Source: JAIOHN01 sp038258185 (GTDB taxonomy: Bacteria; Chloroflexota; Anaerolineae; Aggregatilineales; Phototrophicaceae). From it: a stretch of 6,931 bases of DNA. The translations under genes were made by a program, and so were the position numbers. The notes under the pieces were generated by a model. The model saw only the letters and a list, made by a program, of their open reading frames with translations. It ran no database searches and had not been told where the DNA came from. Where the stretch lies: positions 1 through 6,931 of the forward strand of contig JBBSQD010000318.1 of the NCBI GenBank assembly GCA_038258185.1. The letters run 5' to 3'. Positions 1 to 5,106 of this stretch are shown here, one piece after another (positions within the stretch are counted from its first letter, which is position 1; the number at the start of each line of letters is the position of its first letter).

Positions 1-42
1 AATGCCACTCGGCTTTCTGCCCTGTCAGCTCAACTGAAAGGT

Positions 43-61
43 AGGCAAGAAAAAAGCCGCG
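43..61. repeat. 19-base repeat, copy 1 (terminator half)
   Basis: AGGCAAGAAAAAAGCCGCG occurs here and again, identically, at 460-478. Read on the minus strand it is the 3' stem arm plus the U-tract and the first bases beyond it of two intrinsic terminators. The identity extends past the U-tract, beyond what convergence on a generic terminator would need, so a duplication is the simplest explanation. Confidence 0.8.
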
Positions 62-80
62 TGACTTACGTCTGCGGCTT
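46..80 (-). terminator. Intrinsic terminator of the 35-codon ORF
   Basis: On the minus strand a 7-bp stem (AAGCCGC at 54-60 with GCGGCTT at 74-80) is topped by a 3-bp inner stem (63-65 with 70-72) and a 4-base loop. It is followed directly by six T residues (complement of 50-55). The hairpin begins about 25 bases after the stop codon of the small ORF at 105-212. The plus strand has no equivalent T-run, so the terminator works only for minus-strand transcription. Confidence 0.82.
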
Positions 81-104
81 CTGACTTCCTGAATTATCGA
101 GGTG

Positions 105-212
105 TCAGTTAGCAGACGCAACAAGCTCACACAGACCAGCAGCGATCTCAATCCCGCTGATTCCGGTGTAGCTATACGCCAGATTGGGCGTCAGGGTTAC
201 AAAATTATCCAT
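105..212 (-). CDS. Putative 35-residue acidic peptide, function unknown
   Basis: This is a short ORF beginning MDNFVTLTPN and ending CELVASAN. It is supported by context rather than homology: an AAAGGAG ribosome binding site 8 bases before the ATG, a sigma70-like promoter about 75 bases upstream, and an intrinsic terminator just after the TGA. The peptide has no Lys or Arg, three acidic residues (one Asp, two Glu), one Cys near residue 28, and a glycine- and alanine-rich, mildly hydrophobic second half (GISGIEIAAGLCELV) that could form an amphipathic helix or associate with a membrane. I recognise no family. A RiPP-type precursor, a signalling peptide or a small membrane-associated protein are all possible, but no modification or export genes are visible in the window. 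The locus could also be a small RNA with an incidental ORF. It reads away from nusB and has no gene neighbour to its left inside the window. Confidence 0.6.
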   Translation of the reverse strand: MDNFVTLTPNLAYSYTGISGIEIAAGLCELVASAN

Positions 213-220
213 TGGTGCGT

Positions 221-227
221 CTCCTTT
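221..227 (-). promoter_or_regulatory. Ribosome binding site for the 35-codon ORF
   Basis: On the minus strand AAAGGAG lies 8 bases before ATG 212. It is among the strongest Shine-Dalgarno matches in the window and fixes the start of this very short ORF. Confidence 0.75.
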
Positions 228-247
228 CATAAAGTTTTGTGTCTATG

Positions 248-262
248 GCCGCGCACTGCGGC
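248..262 (-). other. GC-rich hairpin in the leader of the 35-codon ORF
   Basis: GCCGC (248-252) and GCGGC (258-262) form a 5-bp stem with a 5-base loop in the predicted minus-strand leader, about 20 bases before the ribosome binding site. It has no T-run after it, so it is not a terminator. Its arms have the same core as the downstream terminator stem, so alternative pairing is possible. It could also simply protect the 5' end. Confidence 0.45.
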
Positions 263-286
263 ACCGTTGTTGTTATGATCTTCGTT

Positions 287-316
287 ACTTTAGCACGATT
301 TGTATTTTAAAGTCAA
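287..316 (-). promoter_or_regulatory. Sigma70-like promoter of the 35-codon ORF
   Basis: On the minus strand a -35 box TTGACT (complement of 311-316) and a -10 box TAAAGT (complement of 287-292) are separated by 18 bases of AT-rich spacer. The -35 box matches consensus at 5 of 6 positions and the -10 box at 4 of 6. Predicted initiation near position 280 gives a leader of about 68 bases. Confidence 0.5.
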
Positions 317-399
317 TACATAGTTCGTTAAGATTGTGTAAAGACTTTTCAGGTTTATTATGGTTCATGATGGATCAGGTGAAATTGAATAGCTGGCGA

Positions 400-462
400 C
401 CTTTTCCAGGTTCGCTTTCTAACCAATCTATCTCCACCTGCTTTTCGTTACCTGGAAAAAGG
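400..462. repeat. Inverted repeat with 12-bp arms
   Basis: CCTTTTCCAGGT at 400-411 is the reverse complement of ACCTGGAAAAAGG at 450-462, apart from one extra A in the right arm; the arms are 38 bases apart. The right arm abuts the U-tract side of the terminator at 467-495, so the element lies just downstream of the 26-codon unit. It could be the remnant of a small mobile repeat, a structured 3' RNA element, or a protein binding site. No target-site duplication was found. Confidence 0.55.
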
Positions 463-478
463 CAAGAAAAAAGCCGCG
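460..478. repeat. 19-base repeat, copy 2 (terminator half)
   Basis: Identical to 43-61. Here too it forms the 3' arm, U-tract and trailing bases of a minus-strand terminator. The two copies lie 417 bases apart in the same orientation. Confidence 0.8.
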
Positions 479-495
479 AGTGTTTGCGCGGCTTT
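467..495 (-). terminator. Intrinsic terminator of the 26-codon ORF
   Basis: A 9-bp perfect stem (AAAGCCGCG at 470-478 with CGCGGCTTT at 487-495) encloses an 8-base loop. On the minus strand it is followed by six T residues (complement of 467-472, part within the stem). It begins about 25 bases after the stop codon at 520, the same spacing as in the other small unit. On the plus strand only TTT follows, so plus-strand termination would be weak. Confidence 0.82.
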
Positions 496-519
496 CGATA
501 ACTCCACAACCTGCACGGT

Positions 520-600
520 TCATGACCGGCACTGGTCGAGCTGTTTATCGAAAACCCCGTATTGGAATGCAATCGCGCTTCCATATACTGTATAAACCAT
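520..600 (-). CDS. Putative 26-residue peptide or small RNA, function unknown
   Basis: This very short ORF begins MVYTVYGSAIAF and ends LDQCRS. It is aromatic-rich (three Tyr and two Phe) with one Cys near the C-terminus. Support comes from a promoter with a perfect TTGACA box, a purine-rich AAAGGGG 7 bases before the ATG, and a strong terminator after the stop. A second in-frame ATG at 606 would add two residues but touches the ribosome binding site, so 600 is preferred. I see no residue similarity to the 35-codon peptide, although the layout of the two units is the same. With so few codons a non-coding RNA is nearly as likely. A longer minus-strand frame from 584 to 375 overlaps this ORF, but it runs through the terminator and has no ribosome binding site. 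Confidence 0.4.
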   Translation of the reverse strand: MVYTVYGSAIAFQYGVFDKQLDQCRS

Positions 601-607
601 TAACATT

Positions 608-614
608 CCCCTTT
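608..614 (-). promoter_or_regulatory. Ribosome binding site for the 26-codon ORF
   Basis: On the minus strand AAAGGGG lies 7 bases before ATG 600. It is purine-rich but less perfect than AGGAGG, so it supports translation only moderately. Confidence 0.45.
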
Positions 615-658
615 CTAAATATTACAAATCGAATCACTAAGTTTTCAGAACCTTTAGC

Positions 659-688
659 AATTTATCATGAGTCGCAGATGAATGTCAA
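659..688 (-). promoter_or_regulatory. Sigma70-like promoter of the 26-codon unit
   Basis: On the minus strand a perfect -35 box TTGACA (complement of 683-688) is followed after 18 bases by TAAATT (complement of 659-664). A TG one base before the -10 box gives an extended -10 element. Predicted initiation near 652 gives a leader of about 50 bases. The 18-base spacer and TAAA-type -10 box resemble those of the other small unit. Confidence 0.6.
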
Positions 689-715
689 CCACCCAATTAG
701 TGGGGGTTGGCGACT
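670..715. repeat. Nested inverted repeat over the leftward -35 box
   Basis: The outer arms AGTCGC (670-675) and GCGACT (710-715) pair perfectly. Inside them CAACC (686-690) pairs with GGTTG (705-709), and CCC (692-694) pairs with GGG (702-704) around a single bulged A and an AATTAGT loop. The right strand of the stem is continuous, while the left has a 10-base bulge. The element covers the TTGACA box of the leftward promoter, so it could be an operator for a dimeric regulator, or an RNA structure if a nusB-directed transcript starts further left. Confidence 0.5.
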
Positions 716-717
716 TC

Positions 718-740
718 TGTTTGTCTCATGTAGGCAAACA
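718..740. repeat. TGTTTG-N11-CAAACA dyad upstream of nusB
   Basis: TGTTTG (718-723) and CAAACA (735-740) are perfect 6-base reverse complements spaced by 11 bases, which is a plausible geometry for a helix-turn-helix dimer site. It lies about 60 bases before the nusB start and about 30 bases upstream of the leftward -35 box, so it could control either direction. No regulator gene is in the window. Confidence 0.35.
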
Positions 741-800
741 CACGAAACTGAAGTAAACTAGCACACTGTATAGAAGCGTATTGAATTTGGAAAACCCAAG

Positions 801-1322
801 TTGGCTGATTTACCTGAATTTAACCCGGATGACGAAGTAGAAATTGAAGTGGTAGAACATGCAGCACCGCTGACAGAACGCAGTTTTGCTCGGCGCATCG
901 CTTTACAAGTGCTGTATGAAGTGGATTGTACCGATCACAAGCCGGGTGATGTGATGCAAACCCGTATCAACTCTCAGGAAATGGATGGACGAGGCGCACG
1001 TTACCTGGAATTGCTGGTGACCGGTGTCTTAAAGAACAAAATCCCGCTGGATGCGATTATTCGCCGGTATGCGGTCGAGTGGCCGCTGGAGCAGGTGGCG
1101 ATAGTCGACCGCAATATTTTACGCATGGCACTGTACGAATTTGCTGTCATCCAAACGGTTACAGTGGGCACTGCCATTGATGAAGCGGTGGGTCTGGCGA
1201 ATATCTTTGGGTCAGAAAGTGCTCCGTCATTTGTCAATGGTGTGCTGGGTAAGATGGCACAGAACATCGAAGAACTGAGTGCACAACTTGGCGCAACTGA
1301 GGATAGAGGTCAGGTAGAATGA
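801..1322 (+). CDS. nusB: Transcription antitermination factor NusB
   Basis: NusB binds boxA RNA together with NusE (ribosomal protein S10) and keeps RNA polymerase processive, mainly on rRNA operons. It is a cytoplasmic all-helical protein. The NusB domain begins near residue 26 (TERSFARRIALQVLYEVD), continues through VDRNILRMALYE at 102-113, and ends with the hallmark block AIDEAVGLANIFGSESAPSFVNGVLGK in pieces across 125-151. Length is 173 residues, slightly long because of an acidic N-terminal extension of about 25 residues (DDEVEIEVVE). The start is TTG at 801; the frame is open back to a TAG at 771 with no ATG, and only a weak GGA precedes the TTG. GTG at 849 is an alternative that would remove part of the extension. 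It is the first gene of the operon, and its stop overlaps the next start (ATGA at 1319-1322). Identity is secure; the exact start is not. Confidence 0.93.
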   Translation: MADLPEFNPDDEVEIEVVEHAAPLTERSFARRIALQVLYEVDCTDHKPGDVMQTRINSQEMDGRGARYLELLVTGVLKNKIPLDAIIRRYAVEWPLEQVAIVDRNILRMALYEFAVIQTVTVGTAIDEAVGLANIFGSESAPSFVNGVLGKMAQNIEELSAQLGATEDRGQVE

Positions 1323-1870
1323 ACATCTTAGGTGTAGGCGGTTGGGAACTGCTCTTAATTTTCATCATTATGCTCGTGGTAGCTGGTCCCAAGCGCATGG
1401 CACAATGGGCCTATATTATGGGCACTTATATCGCAAAATTCCGTGCGATGTGGGCTGATACGGTCGATGTGTTGCAGAAAGAATTTGACGATGCGGGTGT
1501 CAATGTGCAGATACCCAAGGAACTGCCGACCAAAGCCAGCTTAAATCGGCAGGCTGGGCAGGCGCTGGAGAACATTACCCGACCTGTCAGAGAAACCATG
1601 GATCAGACGAGTTCAGAGCTTAATCTGATCAAGAAGGGCACAGCCGCCAGCGCGGGTACAGCTAATAGCGTCGTGCGCGGCAACGGTCATGCACCCGCCA
1701 AGCCCAAAGTTGCCCGCCCCTCCGCTGCATCAACCACCATTCAGCCGGAAAAACCCCCTGGTACCTCGACATTTGGCACATGGTCTGGCAATAATCAGAC
1801 ATCAGATTCAGATAATGGTTTCGGCACCTGGTCGAGCAAGAGTACAAACACGGACTCAGCAGAGGAGTAA
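1319..1870 (+). CDS. tatB: Sec-independent (Tat) translocase subunit TatB-like, TatA/B family
   Basis: This is a small membrane protein of the twin-arginine translocation system, which exports folded proteins. The TatA/B signature is clear: a single membrane helix at about residues 8-22 (GWELLLIFIIMLVV), the hinge AGPKRM at 22-27, then an amphipathic helix to about 56. Glu10 in the membrane helix falls where E. coli TatB has Glu8, whereas TatA usually has Gln there. Together with the 183-residue length, this favours TatB over TatA. The tail from about 105 is low-complexity, rich in Ala, Pro, Ser and Thr, and contains two copies of FGTWS (152-156 and 168-172). AGAGGT at 1305-1310 lies 8 bases before the ATG. 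The start overlaps the nusB stop by 4 bases, and tatC follows after 3 bases, so the TatBC receptor complex would be made as a pair. A bifunctional TatA/B role is possible because no separate tatA is in the window. Confidence 0.85.
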   Translation: MNILGVGGWELLLIFIIMLVVAGPKRMAQWAYIMGTYIAKFRAMWADTVDVLQKEFDDAGVNVQIPKELPTKASLNRQAGQALENITRPVRETMDQTSSELNLIKKGTAASAGTANSVVRGNGHAPAKPKVARPSAASTTIQPEKPPGTSTFGTWSGNNQTSDSDNGFGTWSSKSTNTDSAEE

Positions 1871-1873
1871 GGC

Positions 1874-2761
1874 GTGCCAAAGTTGAGATTACCCGGTCGT
1901 TCACGCCAGCCAGCCCTCCCTCCAGAGGAACCTGAGATTGACGCTCTATCAGAAGAATCTGATGCGGATGGTCATGGTGCCCGCATGGGCCTTTTCGATC
2001 ATCTTAATGAACTGCGTCAACGCGTGGTATGGGCGGCAATGGCCCTGGTTATTGGTACGGTCATTGGCATTATAATTGCCCAGCCTGCTCTGATTTACCT
2101 CACCACACCTTACTGTAATGCCGTCCGCGATAACCTCATCGAACTGGCTGACAATAACGAATTGAACGTGGCCGAGGGACGCTGTGAGTTAGTGACGCTG
2201 GGACCGACGGATAGTGTTGTCGTTTACTTCCGGGTTTCGCTGTTGATCGGTGGGATTATCGCTGTCCCGATGATCACGTATCAGCTCATGATGTTTATTT
2301 TCCCCGGCCTGACACGCCGTGAGAGGCGGCTTTTCCTGCTGTCTTTGCCGGCGATAACGTTTTTATTTTTAGTTGGCGTGTTATTTTCATGGTTTGTCCT
2401 GATGCCGCCTGCGTTGGGCTTTCTGGAGGGTTTCCAACGCGATTTATTCCGGCCAGAATGGACAGCCGACCTGTATCTGAGTTTTGTGACATCGCTCATT
2501 TTCTGGATGGGTGTCGCTTTTGAGACTCCGTTGGTATTTTTCGTTTTGGGTTTATTGGGTCTGGTAAGCACGCGACCTCTGATTACCAACTGGCGTATTG
2601 CGGTAGTAGCTGCGGCGATTGCTGCTGCGTTAATTACCCCGACAATCGATCCGGTCAATATGGGTCTGGTCATGGGGCCGCTGCTCGTCTTATATATTCT
2701 GAGTATTGTATTGGTCTTCATCGCCCGCCGCATAACGCGTATTGATCAACCTGCTGGATAG
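1874..2761 (+). CDS. tatC: Sec-independent (Tat) translocase subunit TatC
   Basis: TatC is the polytopic core of the Tat translocase and binds twin-arginine signal peptides. Six hydrophobic segments are visible at about residues 52-70, 117-140, 154-175, 203-227, 240-256 and 262-284. Conserved features are present: HLNELRQR at 43-50 (Glu46), YQLMMFIFPGLTRRERR at 136-152 (Phe141, Glu150), and FE at 216-217 in the fourth helix (Glu217). These match the E. coli signal-peptide-binding and function-critical positions. Length is 295 residues. About 38 N-terminal residues, acidic and proline-rich, precede the core; the usual TatC starts close to the HLxELR motif. The first extracytoplasmic loop is long and holds two cysteines (Cys81, Cys104). 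The start is GTG at 1874, chosen because GAGGAG at 1862-1867 sits 6 bases before it. Met38 (GTG-independent) is a possible internal start but lacks as good a site. Confidence 0.95.
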   Translation: MPKLRLPGRSRQPALPPEEPEIDALSEESDADGHGARMGLFDHLNELRQRVVWAAMALVIGTVIGIIIAQPALIYLTTPYCNAVRDNLIELADNNELNVAEGRCELVTLGPTDSVVVYFRVSLLIGGIIAVPMITYQLMMFIFPGLTRRERRLFLLSLPAITFLFLVGVLFSWFVLMPPALGFLEGFQRDLFRPEWTADLYLSFVTSLIFWMGVAFETPLVFFVLGLLGLVSTRPLITNWRIAVVAAAIAAALITPTIDPVNMGLVMGPLLVLYILSIVLVFIARRITRIDQPAG

Positions 2762-2763
2762 GA
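2760..2763 (+). promoter_or_regulatory. Ribosome binding site deciding the arginase start
   Basis: AGGA at the very end of tatC lies 8 bases before ATG 2772. This supports that ATG over the in-frame TTG at 2742, which would lie inside tatC and has no such site. Confidence 0.55.
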
Positions 2764-2771
2764 CAAATGGA

Positions 2772-3677
2772 ATGAGTGAGGCCAATACCCTGAGGATCTA
2801 CGGTGTCCCTATGGATCTGGGTCAGAACCGACGTGGGGTCGATATGGGCCCCAGCGCGATTCGTTACGCCGGTCTCAATAAGCGGCTTGAATCTCTCGGC
2901 TGGCAGGTAAACGATCATGGCAATATCAGCGTGCCCGTAACCGAGGCAATCCCGAAAGATGAAATGGTAGAGGGCTATCCCGCTTACCACATCAGCGCCA
3001 TTACCCAGGTTGCACAGGCGACTTATGAGGCAATGCTGGAAAGTATCGAGGCCGATGAACCCGCCATCTTTCTGGGTGGAGATCACAGCATTTCATTGGG
3101 TAGTGTGGCCGGAGCATTATGCCGCGATGACGAAGTCGGTGTGCTCTGGATAGATGCGCATGGCGATTACAATACACCCGTCACATCGCCATCGGGTAAT
3201 GTGCATGGCATGGTCGTGGGCGGCTTAAGTAATATTGGGCCACAGTCCCTGCTGGTAGGCCCACGTGCTTTGCGCCCAGACCGGATTGTCATGATTGGCG
3301 TGCGCGATCTGGATATTGAGGAACGGATTGCCTTACGTGAGAGTGGCATCAAAGTCATGACCATGCGCGACATTGACGAACGTGGCGTGGCGGAGGTCAT
3401 GCGCGAAACCCTGCGCCTGCTGGAAGGTGTTTCGTCGATTCATGTGAGCTTTGATATGGATTCGCTTGATCCAACCGAAGCGCCGGGGGTTGGCACACCT
3501 GTTCCCGGTGGACTAAGTTACCGCGAAGCCCATTTGCTGCTGGAAATGCTGGCGGATGATGGACGGGTGCGGTCTATGGATATTGTAGAAGTGAATCCTA
3601 TTCTGGATAATGCGAATAAAACCGCACAGGCAGCAGTCGCGCTGGCTGCCAGCCTTTTTGGTCAGCGCATCCTCTAA
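2772..3677 (+). CDS. rocF: Arginase (ureohydrolase family)
   Basis: This is a cytoplasmic binuclear manganese enzyme that hydrolyses L-arginine to L-ornithine and urea. All metal-binding motifs of the ureohydrolase fold are present: GGDHS at 102-106 (His105), DAHGD at 128-132 (Asp128, His130, Asp132), and SFDMDSLDP at 226-234 (Asp228, Asp230). His145 in GNVHGM and Glu273 in DIVEVNP are the expected proton-shuttle and guanidinium-binding residues. Asn134 and Ser141 in the segment after DAHGD match the arginase residues that hold the amino-acid end of the substrate, which favours arginase over agmatinase or formiminoglutamase. The 301-residue length is typical. The ATG at 2772 gives a normal N-terminus (LRIYGVPMDLGQNRRGVDMGP). 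It sits 10 bases after tatC and 13 before the next gene, in the same operon, with no arginine-catabolic partners visible. Confidence 0.93.
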   Translation: MSEANTLRIYGVPMDLGQNRRGVDMGPSAIRYAGLNKRLESLGWQVNDHGNISVPVTEAIPKDEMVEGYPAYHISAITQVAQATYEAMLESIEADEPAIFLGGDHSISLGSVAGALCRDDEVGVLWIDAHGDYNTPVTSPSGNVHGMVVGGLSNIGPQSLLVGPRALRPDRIVMIGVRDLDIEERIALRESGIKVMTMRDIDERGVAEVMRETLRLLEGVSSIHVSFDMDSLDPTEAPGVGTPVPGGLSYREAHLLLEMLADDGRVRSMDIVEVNPILDNANKTAQAAVALAASLFGQRIL

Positions 3678-3690
3678 ATAACGGCAACGA

Positions 3691-5106
3691 ATGTCCTGGT
3701 TCTTCCGCAAAACAAAACGACAACCCAGAGTTATGGTACTCGGCCTGGATTGTGCCGATCCATATCTCATTTTTGAGCAATTCAAAAGCGAACTCCCCGT
3801 ATTATCGGCATTAGCGCGGCAAGGTGTTTACGGACGTTTGGAGTCGTCTACGCCGTGTATCACTGTGCCAGCGTGGTCGAGTATGCTCAGTAGCCGTGAC
3901 CCCGGTGTTTTAGGTATCTATGGCTTTCGCAATCGTGTTGACCATTCGTATAGTCAAATGCAAACGGCGGACAGCCGTGCGGTCAAAGTAAAGCGCGTGT
4001 GGGATTATGCCAGCGAAGCCGGTCTGGAGTCGGTAATCATGGGTGTTCCCCAGACCTATCCGGTAAAACCGCTCAAGGGTCATCTGGTAAGCTGCTTTCT
4101 GACGCCGGGTACAGATCAGACATTTACCTATCCAGCGGTCTTTAAGCAGGAAGTCCTGCAAATAACCCCTGATTATCCCTTTGATATCAGGAATTTCCGC
4201 ACGGAAGACAAAAGCCATCTGCTTCAGCAGATCATCGACTTCACCGAAATCCAGTTTAAGCTGTTAAAAGCCACGCTGACCACTAAGCCCTGGGACTTTT
4301 TAATGCACGTCAACATGGGCATTGATCGCATCCATCATGGTTTCTGGCGTTACCACGATCCCTTGCACCGCTTTTATGAGCCCGGGAATCCGTTCCAGAC
4401 TGCTATTGTGGATTATTATCGCATGGTGGATTCAATGATCGGCCAGTTGATTGAACTGGCTGGAGATGACACGACTGTACTTATCGTGAGCGATCACGGC
4501 GTTAAGCGCATGGATGGCGGCATCTGCATCAACGAGTGGTTGTGGCAGAATGGCTGGTTAACATTTCACACTCCGCCTGTACCGGGCAAAATCACGCCTT
4601 TCGATGAACAGAACGTTGATTGGGCGAAAACCCGAGCGTGGGCCAGCGGTGGATATTACGGACGTGTGTTTCTGAATGTGGAAGGCCGTGAGCCAGCAGG
4701 CATTATCCCCCCGACGCAGTATCAATCTGTCCGCGATGAACTGGCTGCTCAGATTTCGGCTATTCCCGGCGCGGATGGCCAGTCGCTCCGGACTACAGTT
4801 TACCAACCGGAAGCCATATATAGCGCTGTGAACGGCGTGGCGCCTGATCTACTGGTTTATTTCGGTGATCTTCATTGGCGGTCAGTCGGTAGTCTGGGAC
4901 ATGGTCAGCATTTTACATTGGAGAATGACACCGGGCCGGATGATGCCAATCATGCCCAACATGGGATGTACATTCTGTATGAGCCCGGTAAGTCCAGCCG
5001 TGGACAGGTGGATAGTTATCAACTGATGGATATTGCGCCCACACTTTTGAACCGATTGGCTCTCAAAGTTCCACAAGATATGCAAGGAAGGATTATCCAT
5101 GCTTGA
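3691..5106 (+). CDS. Alkaline-phosphatase-superfamily phosphodiesterase / nucleotide pyrophosphatase-like protein
   Basis: This 471-residue protein has the two-metal alkaline phosphatase superfamily core, closest in style to type I phosphodiesterase/nucleotide pyrophosphatases. Candidate catalytic residues, in order, are Asp20 (VLGLDCAD), the nucleophile Thr58 (CITVPAWSSM), Asp212 and His216 (GIDRIHHG), Asp268-His269 (VSDHG) and His424 (HAQHG). The set is complete, so the enzyme should be active, but the substrate cannot be deduced; phosphodiester, nucleotide or phospho-sugar substrates are all possible. A Thr nucleophile argues against a formylglycine sulfatase. There is no signal peptide or membrane segment: the N-terminus is MSWFFRKTKR followed at once by the core beta strand, so it should be cytoplasmic. 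The start at ATG 3691 lacks a good ribosome binding site, suggesting dependence on translation of the upstream arginase gene 13 bases away. Its end overlaps cysC by 8 bases. Confidence 0.85.
   Translation: MSWFFRKTKRQPRVMVLGLDCADPYLIFEQFKSELPVLSALARQGVYGRLESSTPCITVPAWSSMLSSRDPGVLGIYGFRNRVDHSYSQMQTADSRAVKVKRVWDYASEAGLESVIMGVPQTYPVKPLKGHLVSCFLTPGTDQTFTYPAVFKQEVLQITPDYPFDIRNFRTEDKSHLLQQIIDFTEIQFKLLKATLTTKPWDFLMHVNMGIDRIHHGFWRYHDPLHRFYEPGNPFQTAIVDYYRMVDSMIGQLIELAGDDTTVLIVSDHGVKRMDGGICINEWLWQNGWLTFHTPPVPGKITPFDEQNVDWAKTRAWASGGYYGRVFLNVEGREPAGIIPPTQYQSVRDELAAQISAIPGADGQSLRTTVYQPEAIYSAVNGVAPDLLVYFGDLHWRSVGSLGHGQHFTLENDTGPDDANHAQHGMYILYEPGKSSRGQVDSYQLMDIAPTLLNRLALKVPQDMQGRIIHA
5085..5092 (+). promoter_or_regulatory. 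Ribosome binding site of cysC inside the preceding gene
   Basis: AGGAAGGA lies 6 bases before ATG 5099, within the last codons of the phosphatase gene. It fixes the cysC start and the 8-base overlap. Confidence 0.65.

Larger units (their letters stand above)
213..519. other. Region between the two small ORFs
   Basis: No convincing gene lies here on either strand. The region holds, from left to right, the leader of the 35-codon ORF with a small GC hairpin (248-262), its promoter (287-316), an AT-rich stretch (about 300-360), a long inverted repeat (400-462), and the terminator of the 26-codon ORF (467-495). Longer open frames here, on either strand, run straight through the terminator and lack ribosome binding sites. 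Confidence 0.6.
601..800. other. Divergent regulatory region upstream of nusB
   Basis: This stretch carries no gene. It separates the 26-codon unit, read leftward, from the nusB operon, read rightward. It contains the leftward promoter (659-688) and two inverted repeats (670-715 and 718-740). For the rightward operon I find no good promoter: TATAGA at 769-774 is a weak -10 candidate with no -35 match at the right distance. The operon promoter may be of a different class or lie further left. Confidence 0.55.

Noticed and set aside
184..501. 105-codon plus-strand frame
   Set aside because: It has no ribosome binding site, crosses the minus-strand promoter and the terminator hairpin, and gives a Ser/Cys/Arg-rich protein with no family features.
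375..584. 69-codon minus-strand frame
   Set aside because: It reads through the terminator at 467-495 and lacks a ribosome binding site. The 26-codon ORF in another frame has the better start signal.
480..761. 93-codon plus-strand frame
   Set aside because: It spans the leftward promoter and the inverted repeats, has no start signal, and has a non-biological composition.
1..800. CRISPR array, tRNA or riboswitch in the left gap
   Set aside because: The only repeats are the two terminator elements and unrelated dyads. There is no regular repeat-spacer spacing, cloverleaf or recognised riboswitch core.
2281..2733. 150-codon minus-strand frame inside tatC
   Set aside because: It is antisense to conserved TatC membrane helices and is Lys/Arg/Asn-rich, as expected for the complement of hydrophobic codons. 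No start signal.
2742..2771. Arginase start at TTG 2742
   Set aside because: It would overlap tatC by 20 bases with no ribosome binding site. ATG 2772 has AGGA at good spacing and gives the usual N-terminus.
3691..5106. Sulfatase identity for the phosphatase-superfamily gene, suggested by its cysC neighbour
   Set aside because: The nucleophile motif is CITVPAW, with Thr at the catalytic position, and there is no C/S-x-P-x-R formylglycine motif.
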